From Candidatus Aminicenantota bacterium (GTDB taxonomy: Bacteria > Acidobacteriota > Aminicenantia > JAMOAD01): 60,898 nucleotides of DNA. Where the stretch lies: assembly GCA_027031485.1 (NCBI GenBank), contig JALVQI010000229.1, forward strand, positions 1 to 60,898, read 5' to 3'. Position 1 is the stretch's first letter; the number at the start of each line of letters is the position of its first letter. Positions 53,486 to 60,898 of this stretch are shown here, piece after piece. A model generated the notes under the pieces. The model did no database searches and was not told the origin of the DNA. It worked only from the letters and a program-made list of their open reading frames with translations. Made by a program: the position numbers and the translations under genes.

Positions 53486-54100
53486 CTATTCCTGTTTAAT
53501 AAAAACTCTTCTTCCCCTGATTTCAAGTTTTCCCTCAAAAAAAAGTCTGACAGCTTCAGGATAGATTCTATGCTCTTCGCGCAAAATCCTTTCGGAAAGA
53601 GACTCCTCAGTATCATCCTGATAGACAGGAACAACAGCCTGCAAAATAATAGGCCCATGGTCCATCTTTTCATCAACAAAATGAACCGTACAACCTGAAT
53701 ATCTGACACCGTATTTTAAAGCCTTTCTCTGGGCATGTAATCCGGGAAAAGAGGGTAAGAGAGCGGGGTGAATGTTCATTATTCTATTTTTAAAGGAGGA
53801 CACAAACTCTTCCCCGACAATTTTCATATATCCTGCGAGGAGAACAAGATCCACGGCTTTTCCCTTTAATATATCAATAATTTTCCTGTCATAATCTTTT
53901 CTTGAAGGAAAAGATTTGATATCAAGGGAAACAGTTTCTATCCCATTCTCTTTTGCAAACTCAAGCCCTTGTGCATCCGCATTATCAGAAATCACCACAA
54001 CTATTTCAGCCTTTATTTCTCCGCTTTTGACCTTTTCAAAGATTGCCTTAAAATTTGAACCTCTCCCAGATAAAAGAACTCCTATTTTACCTTTTTCCAA
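53486..54100 (-). CDS. purN: Phosphoribosylglycinamide formyltransferase
   Basis: An upstream in-frame TTG exists at 54115, but the TTG at 54100 lies 6 nt after AGGAGG and gives the normal start (EKGKIGVLLSGRGSNF), 204 residues. PurN formylates GAR using 10-formyl-THF in purine synthesis. Catalytic and binding motifs are GRGSN, MNIHPALLPSFPG with Asn and His, and HFVDEKMDHGPII with the Asp. It overlaps the SpsF-like gene by 14 bp, an odd place for a purine gene. Confidence 0.95.
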   Translation of the reverse strand: MEKGKIGVLLSGRGSNFKAIFEKVKSGEIKAEIVVVISDNADAQGLEFAKENGIETVSLDIKSFPSRKDYDRKIIDILKGKAVDLVLLAGYMKIVGEEFVSSFKNRIMNIHPALLPSFPGLHAQRKALKYGVRYSGCTVHFVDEKMDHGPIILQAVVPVYQDDTEESLSERILREEHRIYPEAVRLFFEGKLEIRGRRVFIKQE

Positions 54101-54779
54101 GCTTTGCCTCCTCAACTATTTTGTCTATTATTTTTACTAATTTAAAAGGTTTGCCTTCCTTATAAAATTTTTCATAAATTCTCTTTGCAAATTCAAATTC
54201 ATCTTTACGGTCCACTGTAATACTTAGCTCCGGATGATTCAGCTCCTTTGGAACAGATGGATAGGCACACTTAAAAAGCCTTGGTTCTTCCTTCATAAAT
54301 AGTGTCACATGCTCTCTATGTCTGTCTTCAACAGATAATTTGTAGGAAAGCTCAAGGGCTTTGTCCGTGAAAATTTCAACGGCTCCCCCTCTTGGCATTC
54401 CCTTTTCAACAGCATAATCAAAATTATGTGTTAGCATAAAATTTATTAATCTTTCCGCTGACTCAAAATCAACAAGAGGATTATCTGCGGTTGCTCTTAT
54501 ATAAAAATGCGATGGATAAAGCTTTGAAACCATATAATATCTTCCAAGAACATCTAACTCAGAGCCTTTAACACAATCAACATCCAATTGTTTTGCTATT
54601 TTGCAAAGTTTTGAATCCTCTTCGGTGTCCGGAATAGCGAGAATAACCATAGAATTTTTTGCAAGTTTCAGCCTTTCAATAATATAGTAGAGCATCGGTT
54701 TTCCCAAAATTTCCATTAAAACCTTACCCGGTAATCTTGTGGAGCCTACCCTCGCCTGTAAAATTATAGGAACTTTCAA
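54087..54779 (-). CDS. SpsF-like cytidylyltransferase family protein
   Basis: The 230-residue protein begins PIILQARVGSTRLPGKVLMEILGKPML, the nucleotide-binding signature of the SpsF/NeuA/KdsB cytidylyltransferase clan, followed by RATADNPLVD for metal and sugar binding. SpsF-type enzymes activate acidic or unusual sugars with CTP for surface polysaccharides. The substrate is not predictable. It is co-translated with the ATP-grasp gene (4-bp overlap) upstream, suggesting one pathway. Confidence 0.85.
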   Translation of the reverse strand: MKVPIILQARVGSTRLPGKVLMEILGKPMLYYIIERLKLAKNSMVILAIPDTEEDSKLCKIAKQLDVDCVKGSELDVLGRYYMVSKLYPSHFYIRATADNPLVDFESAERLINFMLTHNFDYAVEKGMPRGGAVEIFTDKALELSYKLSVEDRHREHVTLFMKEEPRLFKCAYPSVPKELNHPELSITVDRKDEFEFAKRIYEKFYKEGKPFKLVKIIDKIVEEAKLGKR

Positions 54780-55762
54780 TTTCTATCCTCTTTTTCCAAT
54801 TTAAAAAATACACTATCTTCAAAGCTTGACATATAGAGCCCTTCTTCAAATTTACCTATGAAAGGTTTTATCCTTTCTCCGTTAACAAGCCTCAGAAGAA
54901 TCTCCATAAAATTCACTCCTGCAGCCTTTGTAAGCTGAATTCCTCCGGAAAAACGGGGATTAATCTCCGTAAAATATAGCTTTGAATTATCAGTTAAAAA
55001 ACCCTGAATATTCGCCGGTCCTTTTATTTCAAGAGCTTCGGCTATCTTTCTGGAGCTTTCGATTATCTTTCTGTTATAAAAAGTTTGACCTCTGTCCGAT
55101 ATGCCCGCTCTCACAGTCAACCTTTTTCTCGGTACTATGCTTAAAACAGTGCCATCAAAATCAGAAATCAAATCCACCGTAAACTCCTGACCTTTTATAT
55201 ACTGTTGAATAACAGGCTCCTTTACCTTTTTCAAATAAAAGTAAAGCTCTTCCTTATCTTTGATTTTATGACAATTAATGCTTCCCCTCCCGTACCTTGG
55301 CTTTATGAATAACGGAAATTTCAGACTCTCAACGGGGGGAAGATTATCCTTTGTCCAGGTCTCAGGTGTTTTAATTGAAATACTCTTAAAAAACTCAAAA
55401 GTTTTTATCTTATCATTTGAGATTAAAGCTGTTTTTTCCCCTGAACAGGCAACTATCACTTCCTTTTGAAGATATTCACTTTTTCTGCTCCCCCATAAAG
55501 GAAGTTCCAGATCCATAGTCGGAATCACGAGTTTTATTTTCTCTTTTTCGATTATCTTATCAAGCTCATGAAAATATTGAGGATCCTCTATAAGAGGAAC
55601 AATATATTTTTTATCCGCAAATCTGAGAGCAGGAGACAAAGGGTCACAATCAACGGCAATAACCTTTCCCATAAAATCAAATTTTCTTTTTAATTCAACA
55701 AAACCTCTTAGAAGAGCCACCTTCCTTGAAGCAGCAGTAATCAAAACATTTATTTCAGACAT
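54776..55762 (-). CDS. ATP-grasp enzyme (carbamoyl-phosphate-synthase-like)
   Basis: The 328-residue protein has the pre-ATP-grasp start NVLITAASRKVALLRGF, VIPTMDLELPLWG and then the ATP-grasp core: FPLFIKPRYGRGSINCHKI for nucleotide binding, QQYIKGQEFTVDLISD and YFTEINPRFSGGIQL for magnesium. Such enzymes ligate a carboxylate to an amine or thiol. With the SpsF-like partner it may modify a sugar or amino acid. No domain for carbamoyl phosphate production beyond one ATP-grasp unit is present. Confidence 0.85.
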   Translation of the reverse strand: MSEINVLITAASRKVALLRGFVELKRKFDFMGKVIAVDCDPLSPALRFADKKYIVPLIEDPQYFHELDKIIEKEKIKLVIPTMDLELPLWGSRKSEYLQKEVIVACSGEKTALISNDKIKTFEFFKSISIKTPETWTKDNLPPVESLKFPLFIKPRYGRGSINCHKIKDKEELYFYLKKVKEPVIQQYIKGQEFTVDLISDFDGTVLSIVPRKRLTVRAGISDRGQTFYNRKIIESSRKIAEALEIKGPANIQGFLTDNSKLYFTEINPRFSGGIQLTKAAGVNFMEILLRLVNGERIKPFIGKFEEGLYMSSFEDSVFFKLEKEDRN

Positions 55763-55769
55763 CTTTTAT

Positions 55770-55798
55770 ATTTTAAACCATAGTATCCGGCTTGTCCA
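55770..55798 (-). promoter_or_regulatory. Sigma70-type promoter, probably leaderless, for the ATP-grasp operon
   Basis: On the minus strand TGGACA (55793-55798), 17 bp, TAAAAT (55770-55775), then 7 nt to the ATG at 55762. Confidence 0.6.
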
Positions 55799-55931
55799 TA
55801 TTACCTGATTAGTAATTTTTAAGCCCGATTTATTTCTGTTGCTAATACATTTTAATAATGATAACATAAATATTAATAAGTATTAATTTTAATAACTGAC
55901 ATTTTTTACATTTATTGATTTAGGAGGAATA

Positions 55932-56954
55932 ATGGATAGAGAAACAACAAACCTTCAACACTTTTTAATTGAAAAACAGAGAGAGCATCCGGAAGCAACG
56001 GGAGAATTTACATCTCTGTTTGCAGAAATCCTACTTGCCTCTAAAATAATCGCAAGAGAGGTAAGAAAAGCAGGACTTGTTGAAATTTTAGGTTTAACGG
56101 GAGAGATCAATGTTCAGGGAGAGGAGGTAAAAAAATTAGATGAATACTCCCTTCAGGTTTTTGTGAGAGTTCTTCAGAGAGGGGGCTCACTCTGTGTAAT
56201 GGCATCCGAAGAAACCGAAGATATCATAAGAATCCCTGATAAATACCCGAAAGGCAAATATGTTCTTGTGTTTGATCCTCTTGACGGTTCATCAAACATT
56301 GAAGCGAATGTCAGTATTGGAACAATATTCGGAATTTATAAGAGAAGGTCCGAAGATGAGTGCGGCCATGATGGCAATTACGAGGATGTTCTTCAACCGG
56401 CAAAAAATCTTGTCGCCGCAGGATATGTAATCTATGGTTCTTCCACAATGTTTGTTTACACTACGGGGCAGGGGGTTCACGGTTTTACAATGGACCCATC
56501 GGTAGGTGAATTTTTGCTCTCCCACGAAAATATTCAGATTCCGAAAAGGGGGAAAATCTATTCTGTTAACGAAGGAAATTACAACAGCTGGAGTGAAGGT
56601 ATAAGAAGATACATTGACTACATAAAAAGTGACAAAAATAAAAATGGAAAACCCTATAAATCAAGATACATAGGCTCCCTTGTAGCTGATTTTCATAGAA
56701 ATCTCCTATATGGCGGAATTTTCCTTTATCCGAGAGATAAAAAGGCTAAAAACGGGAAATTAAGACTTCTCTATGAAGCAGGCCCTCTTGCAATGATTGT
56801 CCAGCAGGCAGGAGGTTATGCAAGCAACGGAGTTAAAAACATATTAGATATTGAACCAAAAGAGATACACCAGAGAACACCTCTTTTCATTGGAAGCGAA
56901 GATGATGTTTTAGAGGTGGAAGAATTCATTAAAAAGTATGGAGATGAAGTTTAG
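55932..56954 (+). CDS. fbp: Fructose-1,6-bisphosphatase, class I
   Basis: The 340-residue enzyme has the class I motifs MASEETED for metal, FDPLDGSSNIEANVSIGTIFGIY, the substrate region SRYIGSLVADFHRNLLYGG and GKLRLLYEAGPLAMIVQQAGG. It removes the 1-phosphate of fructose-1,6-bisphosphate in gluconeogenesis. A GGAGGAAT site precedes the ATG. The sulfur-carrier gene starts 2 bp after its stop. Confidence 0.96.
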   Translation: MDRETTNLQHFLIEKQREHPEATGEFTSLFAEILLASKIIAREVRKAGLVEILGLTGEINVQGEEVKKLDEYSLQVFVRVLQRGGSLCVMASEETEDIIRIPDKYPKGKYVLVFDPLDGSSNIEANVSIGTIFGIYKRRSEDECGHDGNYEDVLQPAKNLVAAGYVIYGSSTMFVYTTGQGVHGFTMDPSVGEFLLSHENIQIPKRGKIYSVNEGNYNSWSEGIRRYIDYIKSDKNKNGKPYKSRYIGSLVADFHRNLLYGGIFLYPRDKKAKNGKLRLLYEAGPLAMIVQQAGGYASNGVKNILDIEPKEIHQRTPLFIGSEDDVLEVEEFIKKYGDEV

Positions 56955-56956
56955 GT

Positions 56957-57151
56957 ATGATTGTTGTATATAATGGGAAAGAATACGAAATAGAAGAAAA
57001 GATAAGTGTAAAAAAGCTTTTGAAAAAATTTAAGGCTGATGAGCTTTTTTATATTGTTATAGATAAGAGAAACAAAAAGCTTTTAACCTCCGATGAACAG
57101 CCCGAAAAAGACTCTATCATAGAAATAAAAAAGGTTATGTCAACGGGATGA
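56957..57151 (+). CDS. Ubiquitin-like sulfur carrier (TtuB/ThiS/MoaD-like) ending in Thr-Gly
   Basis: The 64-residue protein has a beta-grasp fold pattern (MIVVYNGKEYEIEEKISVKKLLKKF, then EQPEKDSIIEIKKV). It ends in MSTG rather than the usual Gly-Gly needed for adenylation and thiocarboxylate formation. Its TGA overlaps the ATG of the TtuA-like gene, so it is the obvious sulfur donor for that enzyme. Alternatively the last glycine alone is used. Confidence 0.8.
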   Translation: MIVVYNGKEYEIEEKISVKKLLKKFKADELFYIVIDKRNKKLLTSDEQPEKDSIIEIKKVMSTG

Positions 57152-58059
57152 GATGTGCTATCTGTAAAAAGAAAGCTGAAGTTTATCTTCCGCATCACAA
57201 TCTTGCCCTTTGCAGGGAAGATTTTAAAAAATATTTCCTTAAAAGGGTTAAAAAGGCAATTGATGATTTTAAGATGTTTGAAAAGGGAGATAAAATTCTT
57301 CTTGCGGTATCAGGAGGGAAGGACAGTCTTTCCCTATGGCACGCTCTTTTAAAATTAGGATACGATGTAACCGGATTGTTTATTGCTCTTGGAATAGGAG
57401 AATTCTCTGAAAGAGCAAGGAAGATAGTTAAAGAGTTCTCCGATAAAAATAAAACAAATCTTATAACAGTAAAACTTGAAAATGAATTCGGGGGAAACAC
57501 TTTACCACAAATAGTGGAAAAAACAAGAGGTATTCCGTGTAAAGTTTGCGGTAAAATCAAAAGATACTATTTTGACAGAATAGCGGTAAAGGAAAACTTT
57601 GATGTGATTGCCACAGGTCATAATCTTGATGATGAATCAGCTTTTCTATTGGGAAATATTTTAAATTGGAATATTGAATATCTTGCAAAACAATTACCCG
57701 CCCTTCCGGAAGAGGATGGTTTTAAGAAAAAGGTTAAACCTCTTATTTATCTTACGGAAAGGGAGATTGCAATTTATGCTTTCTTTAATGAAATAAATTA
57801 CAATGAATTAAGTTGTCCCTTTTCAAAAAAGGCAAAGTCTCATTTTTACAAGGAGAGCCTTCATCAGATGGAATTATCTTATAAAGGTTTAAGAATAAAA
57901 TTTTTTAAAGGATTTTTAAGGAATCAGAAGATCTTCGGAAAAGCGGAAAAGAAATATAGTCTTTCCCCATGCAAAATATGCGGTTATCCCACAAGCAGTG
58001 AAATCTGCGGGGTTTGCAAAATAAAGATAAATTTGGGTTTAATAGAGGAGGAAAAATGA
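57148..58059 (+). CDS. TtuA-like tRNA 2-thiolation enzyme
   Basis: The 303-residue enzyme has an N-terminal zinc finger (CAIC, then LCRED), the PP-loop SGGKDS (55-60), TGHNLDDESAFLLGN and CKVCGKIKRY with Cys131/Cys134. LSCPF probably provides the third iron-sulfur ligand, and a C-terminal zinc finger reads CKICGYPTSSEICGVC. TtuA adds sulfur at tRNA U54, or TtcA-like enzymes at C32; the twin zinc fingers and the adjacent carrier favour TtuA. The modification stabilises tRNA and is typical of thermophiles. Its stop overlaps the patatin start (ATGA). Confidence 0.9.
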   Translation: MRCAICKKKAEVYLPHHNLALCREDFKKYFLKRVKKAIDDFKMFEKGDKILLAVSGGKDSLSLWHALLKLGYDVTGLFIALGIGEFSERARKIVKEFSDKNKTNLITVKLENEFGGNTLPQIVEKTRGIPCKVCGKIKRYYFDRIAVKENFDVIATGHNLDDESAFLLGNILNWNIEYLAKQLPALPEEDGFKKKVKPLIYLTEREIAIYAFFNEINYNELSCPFSKKAKSHFYKESLHQMELSYKGLRIKFFKGFLRNQKIFGKAEKKYSLSPCKICGYPTSSEICGVCKIKINLGLIEEEK

Positions 58060-58925
58060 GAGTGGGAATTGCCCTGGGTTCCGGTGGAGCTAAGGGTTTA
58101 TCACACATAGGAGTCTTAAAGGTTTTGGAAGAGTTTGGAATTAAACCTGAGTTTGTTAGCGGGACAAGTATCGGAGCCATAATAGGTGCAATGTATTCAT
58201 ACGGAATGCCTGTTAAGGAAATTGAAAAAATCGCTCTTTCAATAAATAAGAAAAGACAAAAGGAAGTATTATCCTTAAAACCAACGCTCTCAGGTCTGAT
58301 TTCACAAGAAAAGATTTTTGATTTTTACTATAAAATTTTCGGAAATATTAAAATTGAAGATTTACCTAAAAAATTCGTTAGTATAGCAACAGATATCCAA
58401 ACCGGTGACGAGGTAGTTCATAGGAAAGGAGAGTTAACAAAAGCTGTTGTCTCAAGTGCATCCATCCCGATAATATTTCCTCCTGTAAAATATAAAAATA
58501 AATTTTTGGTTGACGGCGGGTTAGTTAATCCCATTCCTATAAAGCAGCTGATAAATATGGGAGCTGAGTTCATAATTGCTATTGATGTAACCAAACCATT
58601 GAAAAAAAAGGGAATGAAAAGAGAAACTCCAAAAATTGATGAAAAAAATATTATAAATAAGATTACAAATATATTCTCATCAATCTATGATAAAAACTTC
58701 AATGAATCCCCAAACCTTTTGAATATATTTCTGAATTCCATTGATATAATGGAAGAGCAGATTGTTAAAAACACTCTTTCCCTTTATCCCCCTGATATAC
58801 TCATTACCCCGGATATAAAAGATTTTAATACTTTTGATTTTTTCAGAGCAAAAGAAATTATCTACAAAGGAGAGGAAATTACAAGGACAGTTGCGGATTT
58901 TATAAATTACAAATTAAGTCATTGA
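58056..58925 (+). CDS. Patatin-like phospholipase (RssA-like)
   Basis: The start is the ATG at 58056, which follows AGGAGG; an in-frame upstream ATG lies inside the ttuA-like gene. The 289-residue protein has the patatin oxyanion motif GSGGAKG, nucleophile GTSIG (Ser38) and the catalytic Asp in FLVDGGLVNPIP. It is likely a cytoplasmic or membrane-associated acylhydrolase acting on phospholipids. No signal peptide or transmembrane domain is visible. It is the last gene of the fbp operon. Confidence 0.92.
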   Translation: MRVGIALGSGGAKGLSHIGVLKVLEEFGIKPEFVSGTSIGAIIGAMYSYGMPVKEIEKIALSINKKRQKEVLSLKPTLSGLISQEKIFDFYYKIFGNIKIEDLPKKFVSIATDIQTGDEVVHRKGELTKAVVSSASIPIIFPPVKYKNKFLVDGGLVNPIPIKQLINMGAEFIIAIDVTKPLKKKGMKRETPKIDEKNIINKITNIFSSIYDKNFNESPNLLNIFLNSIDIMEEQIVKNTLSLYPPDILITPDIKDFNTFDFFRAKEIIYKGEEITRTVADFINYKLSH

Positions 58926-58950
58926 CAAATAGTCATCTATGAAAACACCC

Positions 58951-58969
58951 AAGATTTCTTAAAAATCTT
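58951..58969. terminator. Weak AT-rich hairpin after the patatin gene
   Basis: AAGATTT (58951-58957) pairs with AAATCTT (58963-58969) around a 5-nt loop, and T-rich sequence follows. The stem is AT-only apart from one GC pair, so termination would be weak. Confidence 0.3.
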
Positions 58970-59018
58970 TTCTCCTTTAAAAAATCAAATTCTTCAATTT
59001 TTTATTAAAAATCTAATA

Positions 59019-59027
59019 TGTTATAAT
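59019..59027 (+). promoter_or_regulatory. Extended -10 promoter for the sulfotransferase/topA unit
   Basis: TGTTATAAT is identical to the extended -10 at 42627-42635. No good -35 was seen. GGAGG precedes the ATG at 59060. Confidence 0.5.
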
Positions 59028-59059
59028 ACTCCATCATTTTATGAGAAACGGAGGTTTTG

Positions 59060-59743
59060 ATGAGTGAAGAAAAAAAGGATGATCTTACTCCTTTAAAATT
59101 GGGTAAAACAGTGATTGTCGGCGGTCACCCCCGCAGCGGAACATCTCTTGCCTGTCAGCTTCTTGAAAGTGCCGGAGTAAAGTTTTTATCAGATATAGGA
59201 AAAGATATGTACAACAAAGAGGGTTATTATGAATACTCCCTTGAAAAGGAGCTTTCAAAAAGATTAATAGATCAGGCAATGACAGAAGAGAATACGAGAG
59301 ATTTGAACAAAATCATAAAACTTCTGAATGAACATGAAGGCTGGAGCGGCTTAAAGGTGGTTCTAATACCTGCTATATTTTACTACCGACATGTGGGGAG
59401 AAAAAATCTGAAAGCTGTTTTTATTTTCAGAAACCCAGCTGATTCCAAAGCCAGTATGCTAAGAAGGGGGATCTCTCAATTCAAATTAAGCTGGTTTGAT
59501 AATAATAATGCGATAATTGCAGCTTATGAAAATATCCCTGAGAGCATAGTAATCAGCTATGAAACAGTTATGGAAAAAAAGCCCTGTGTGGAAAGAGCTT
59601 TCAGAAAATTGGGATTCAGAATAGATTTAAACAGAATAAAAAGCTTATACAGAACTCAGAAAAACAGTGGTATGATTGTTACCAAAGAGGAGATGGCTGT
59701 TTATAAAAAATTAAAAGAACTTGAAAAAAAGAGCTGTAAATAA
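59060..59743 (+). CDS. Sulfotransferase-family protein
   Basis: The frame opens at a TTG at 59057, but the ATG at 59060 is 5 nt after GGAGG and is the better start, giving 227 residues. The P-loop-like 5'-phosphosulfate site is GGHPRSGTSLACQLLE. The 3'-phosphate region is FRNPADSKASMLRRG, as in PAPS-dependent sulfotransferases. The acceptor is unknown; glycans and lipids are usual. It overlaps topA by 1 nt (TAATG). Confidence 0.85.
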   Translation: MSEEKKDDLTPLKLGKTVIVGGHPRSGTSLACQLLESAGVKFLSDIGKDMYNKEGYYEYSLEKELSKRLIDQAMTEENTRDLNKIIKLLNEHEGWSGLKVVLIPAIFYYRHVGRKNLKAVFIFRNPADSKASMLRRGISQFKLSWFDNNNAIIAAYENIPESIVISYETVMEKKPCVERAFRKLGFRIDLNRIKSLYRTQKNSGMIVTKEEMAVYKKLKELEKKSCK

Positions 59744-60898
59744 TGGGTAAAAAGCTTGTCATTGTAGAATCTCCTTCAAAATCCAAAACAATAAACAAAT
59801 ATTTAGGTAAAGATTTTACGGTAAAAGCCTCAAAGGGACATATAAAGGATCTTCCGAAATCAAAGATGGGAATTGATATTGAAAATGATTTTCAACCTCA
59901 GTATCAAATAATAAAAAATAAAAAAACGGTAATTGAAGATATAAAAAAAGCCGCAAAAAAGGCTGACGAGATTTTTTTAGCAACAGACCCTGACAGGGAA
60001 GGAGAGGCAATCTCATACCATCTTTATCAGGAACTTTCCAATATAAATGCGAATATAAAAAGAGTTTTAATGAATGAAATAACAAAGAGAGGTATAGAGG
60101 AAGCCTTCAAAAACCCCACTGAGATTGATTTAAAAAAGGTTGACTCTCAGATAGCGAGAAGGGTTCTTGACAGATTGGTGGGATACAAGATATCTCCTCT
60201 TCTCTGGAAAAAGGTTAGCGGAGGGCTTTCCGCGGGAAGAGTTCAATCTATCGCATTAAAAATGATATGTGATAGGGAGAAGGAGATCAAAGCCTTTGTT
60301 CAAAAAGAGTACTGGACCATAAAGGCGGATCTTTCAAAAAAGAAAGAAAAGGATATTTTCACCGCAAAATTGGAGAAAAAAGGTAATAAAAAACTTGAAA
60401 TTCCTGATGAGAAGAGTGCAAAAGAGATAGAGACAGAGGTTAAAAATTCCCCGTTTGTAGTTGAAAATATAAAACTCAAAAAGAAAACAAGAAATCCACT
60501 GCCACCTTTTATAACATCCTCCCTTCAACAGGCTGCATATCAGACATACAGATTTTCAGTAAAAAAGACAATGATGATAGCTCAAAAGTTATATGAGGGA
60601 GTCTCAATAGGAGATAAGGGGCCAATGGGGCTTATAACCTATATGAGAACAGACTCGTGGAGGGTTTCGCCTGTTGCAAACAATGAATTGAGAGCTTTTA
60701 TTGAGAAAAATTTCGGAAAAGAGTATCTGGCGCCAAAACCAAGAGTTTACAAAAAAAAGAATAAAGCTCAGGATGCCCATGAAGCCATAAGGCCTACGGA
60801 TATAAATTTGACTCCCGATGAAGTTAAACCTTTTCTTTCAAGTGATGAATACAAACTTTATAAATTAATCTGGGAAAGATTTTTACAAACACAGATGG
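59743..60898 (+). CDS. topA: DNA topoisomerase I, N-terminal part (window ends inside)
   Basis: The frame opens at ATG 59743 and is still open at the right edge, about 385 codons. It starts with the toprim motif KLVIVESPSKSKTINKYLG, then SKGHIKDLP, TDPDREGEAISYHL, and the active-site tyrosine in TYMRTDSWRVS. Type IA topoisomerase relaxes negative supercoils. The stop of the sulfotransferase gene overlaps its start (TAATG), so the two are coupled. The C-terminal domains lie outside the window. Confidence 0.95.
   Translation, partial: MGKKLVIVESPSKSKTINKYLGKDFTVKASKGHIKDLPKSKMGIDIENDFQPQYQIIKNKKTVIEDIKKAAKKADEIFLATDPDREGEAISYHLYQELSNINANIKRVLMNEITKRGIEEAFKNPTEIDLKKVDSQIARRVLDRLVGYKISPLLWKKVSGGLSAGRVQSIALKMICDREKEIKAFVQKEYWTIKADLSKKKEKDIFTAKLEKKGNKKLEIPDEKSAKEIETEVKNSPFVVENIKLKKKTRNPLPPFITSSLQQAAYQTYRFSVKKTMMIAQKLYEGVSIGDKGPMGLITYMRTDSWRVSPVANNELRAFIEKNFGKEYLAPKPRVYKKKNKAQDAHEAIRPTDINLTPDEVKPFLSSDEYKLYKLIWERFLQTQM

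Noticed and set aside
58014..58055. Upstream in-frame ATG for the patatin gene
   Set aside because: It lies inside the TtuA-like gene without a ribosome site; the ATG at 58056 follows AGGAGG and begins at the conserved family start.

Overview
The window is AT-rich DNA from a Gram-negative, flagellated bacterium. Outer-membrane barrels, periplasmic binding proteins, lipid-linked envelope synthesis, FtsEX and a flagellar filament operon are all present. Promoters follow sigma70-type and sigma28-type patterns. A TtuA-type tRNA thiolase gene, best known from thermophiles and archaea, and several unusual gene fusions fit a deep-branching or uncultured phylum better than a model proteobacterium or firmicute. 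I cannot name the phylum from sequence alone. No rRNA, tRNA, CRISPR array, transposase or prophage was seen.

Layout. 1-1319: a partial secreted-protein gene, then about 700 bp of short palindromic and iterated repeats. 1320-5890: mraY and a MurJ-MurG-helical-repeat fusion. 6121-11498: a racemase, a Moco-type riboswitch in front of a lone tungstate/molybdate binding protein, a degenerate spermidine-synthase-like membrane protein, a DUF58 protein and small genes. 11614-17538 (+): a barrel protein, then an operon of a GT-C transferase, a VCBS/ASPIC-UnbV protein and a second GT-C-like protein. 17541-24748 (-): a seven-gene operon combining an adaptor/outer-membrane-barrel fusion, a Cys-less rhodanese, a propeller protein, and a carbamoyltransferase/SxtJ/DUF5989/SGNH cassette. 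This operon is the best candidate for an undescribed envelope-modification system. 24891-27581: a CNT nucleoside transporter with a solute-binding protein. 27701-33851 (+): a Trm112-like protein, a glycosidase, and two self-processing hydrolases. 34033-41266 (-): an MtfA-like protease, RlmB, a WecA-like enzyme, a GT2, a protease-propeller-barrel protein, a pseudopilin-like protein and a flavin reductase-like protein. 41439-43704 (+): an HD-GYP regulator and an epimerase. 43706-47848 (-): the flagellar filament operon. 48020-51872 (+): gatB, a transketolase N-subunit, ftsE and ftsX. 51890-55762 (-): CYTH, a secreted protein, purN, a SpsF-like enzyme and an ATP-grasp enzyme. 55932-60898 (+): fbp, a TtuB-like/TtuA pair, a patatin, a sulfotransferase and partial topA.

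Two themes run through the window. First, envelope biology is often carried on fused polypeptides: MurJ-MurG, adaptor-barrel and protease-propeller-barrel. Second, ten operon-leading genes have a -10 box only 5-8 bp before the start codon and no usable Shine-Dalgarno sequence. This suggests frequent leaderless mRNAs alongside conventional Shine-Dalgarno genes and translationally coupled operons.
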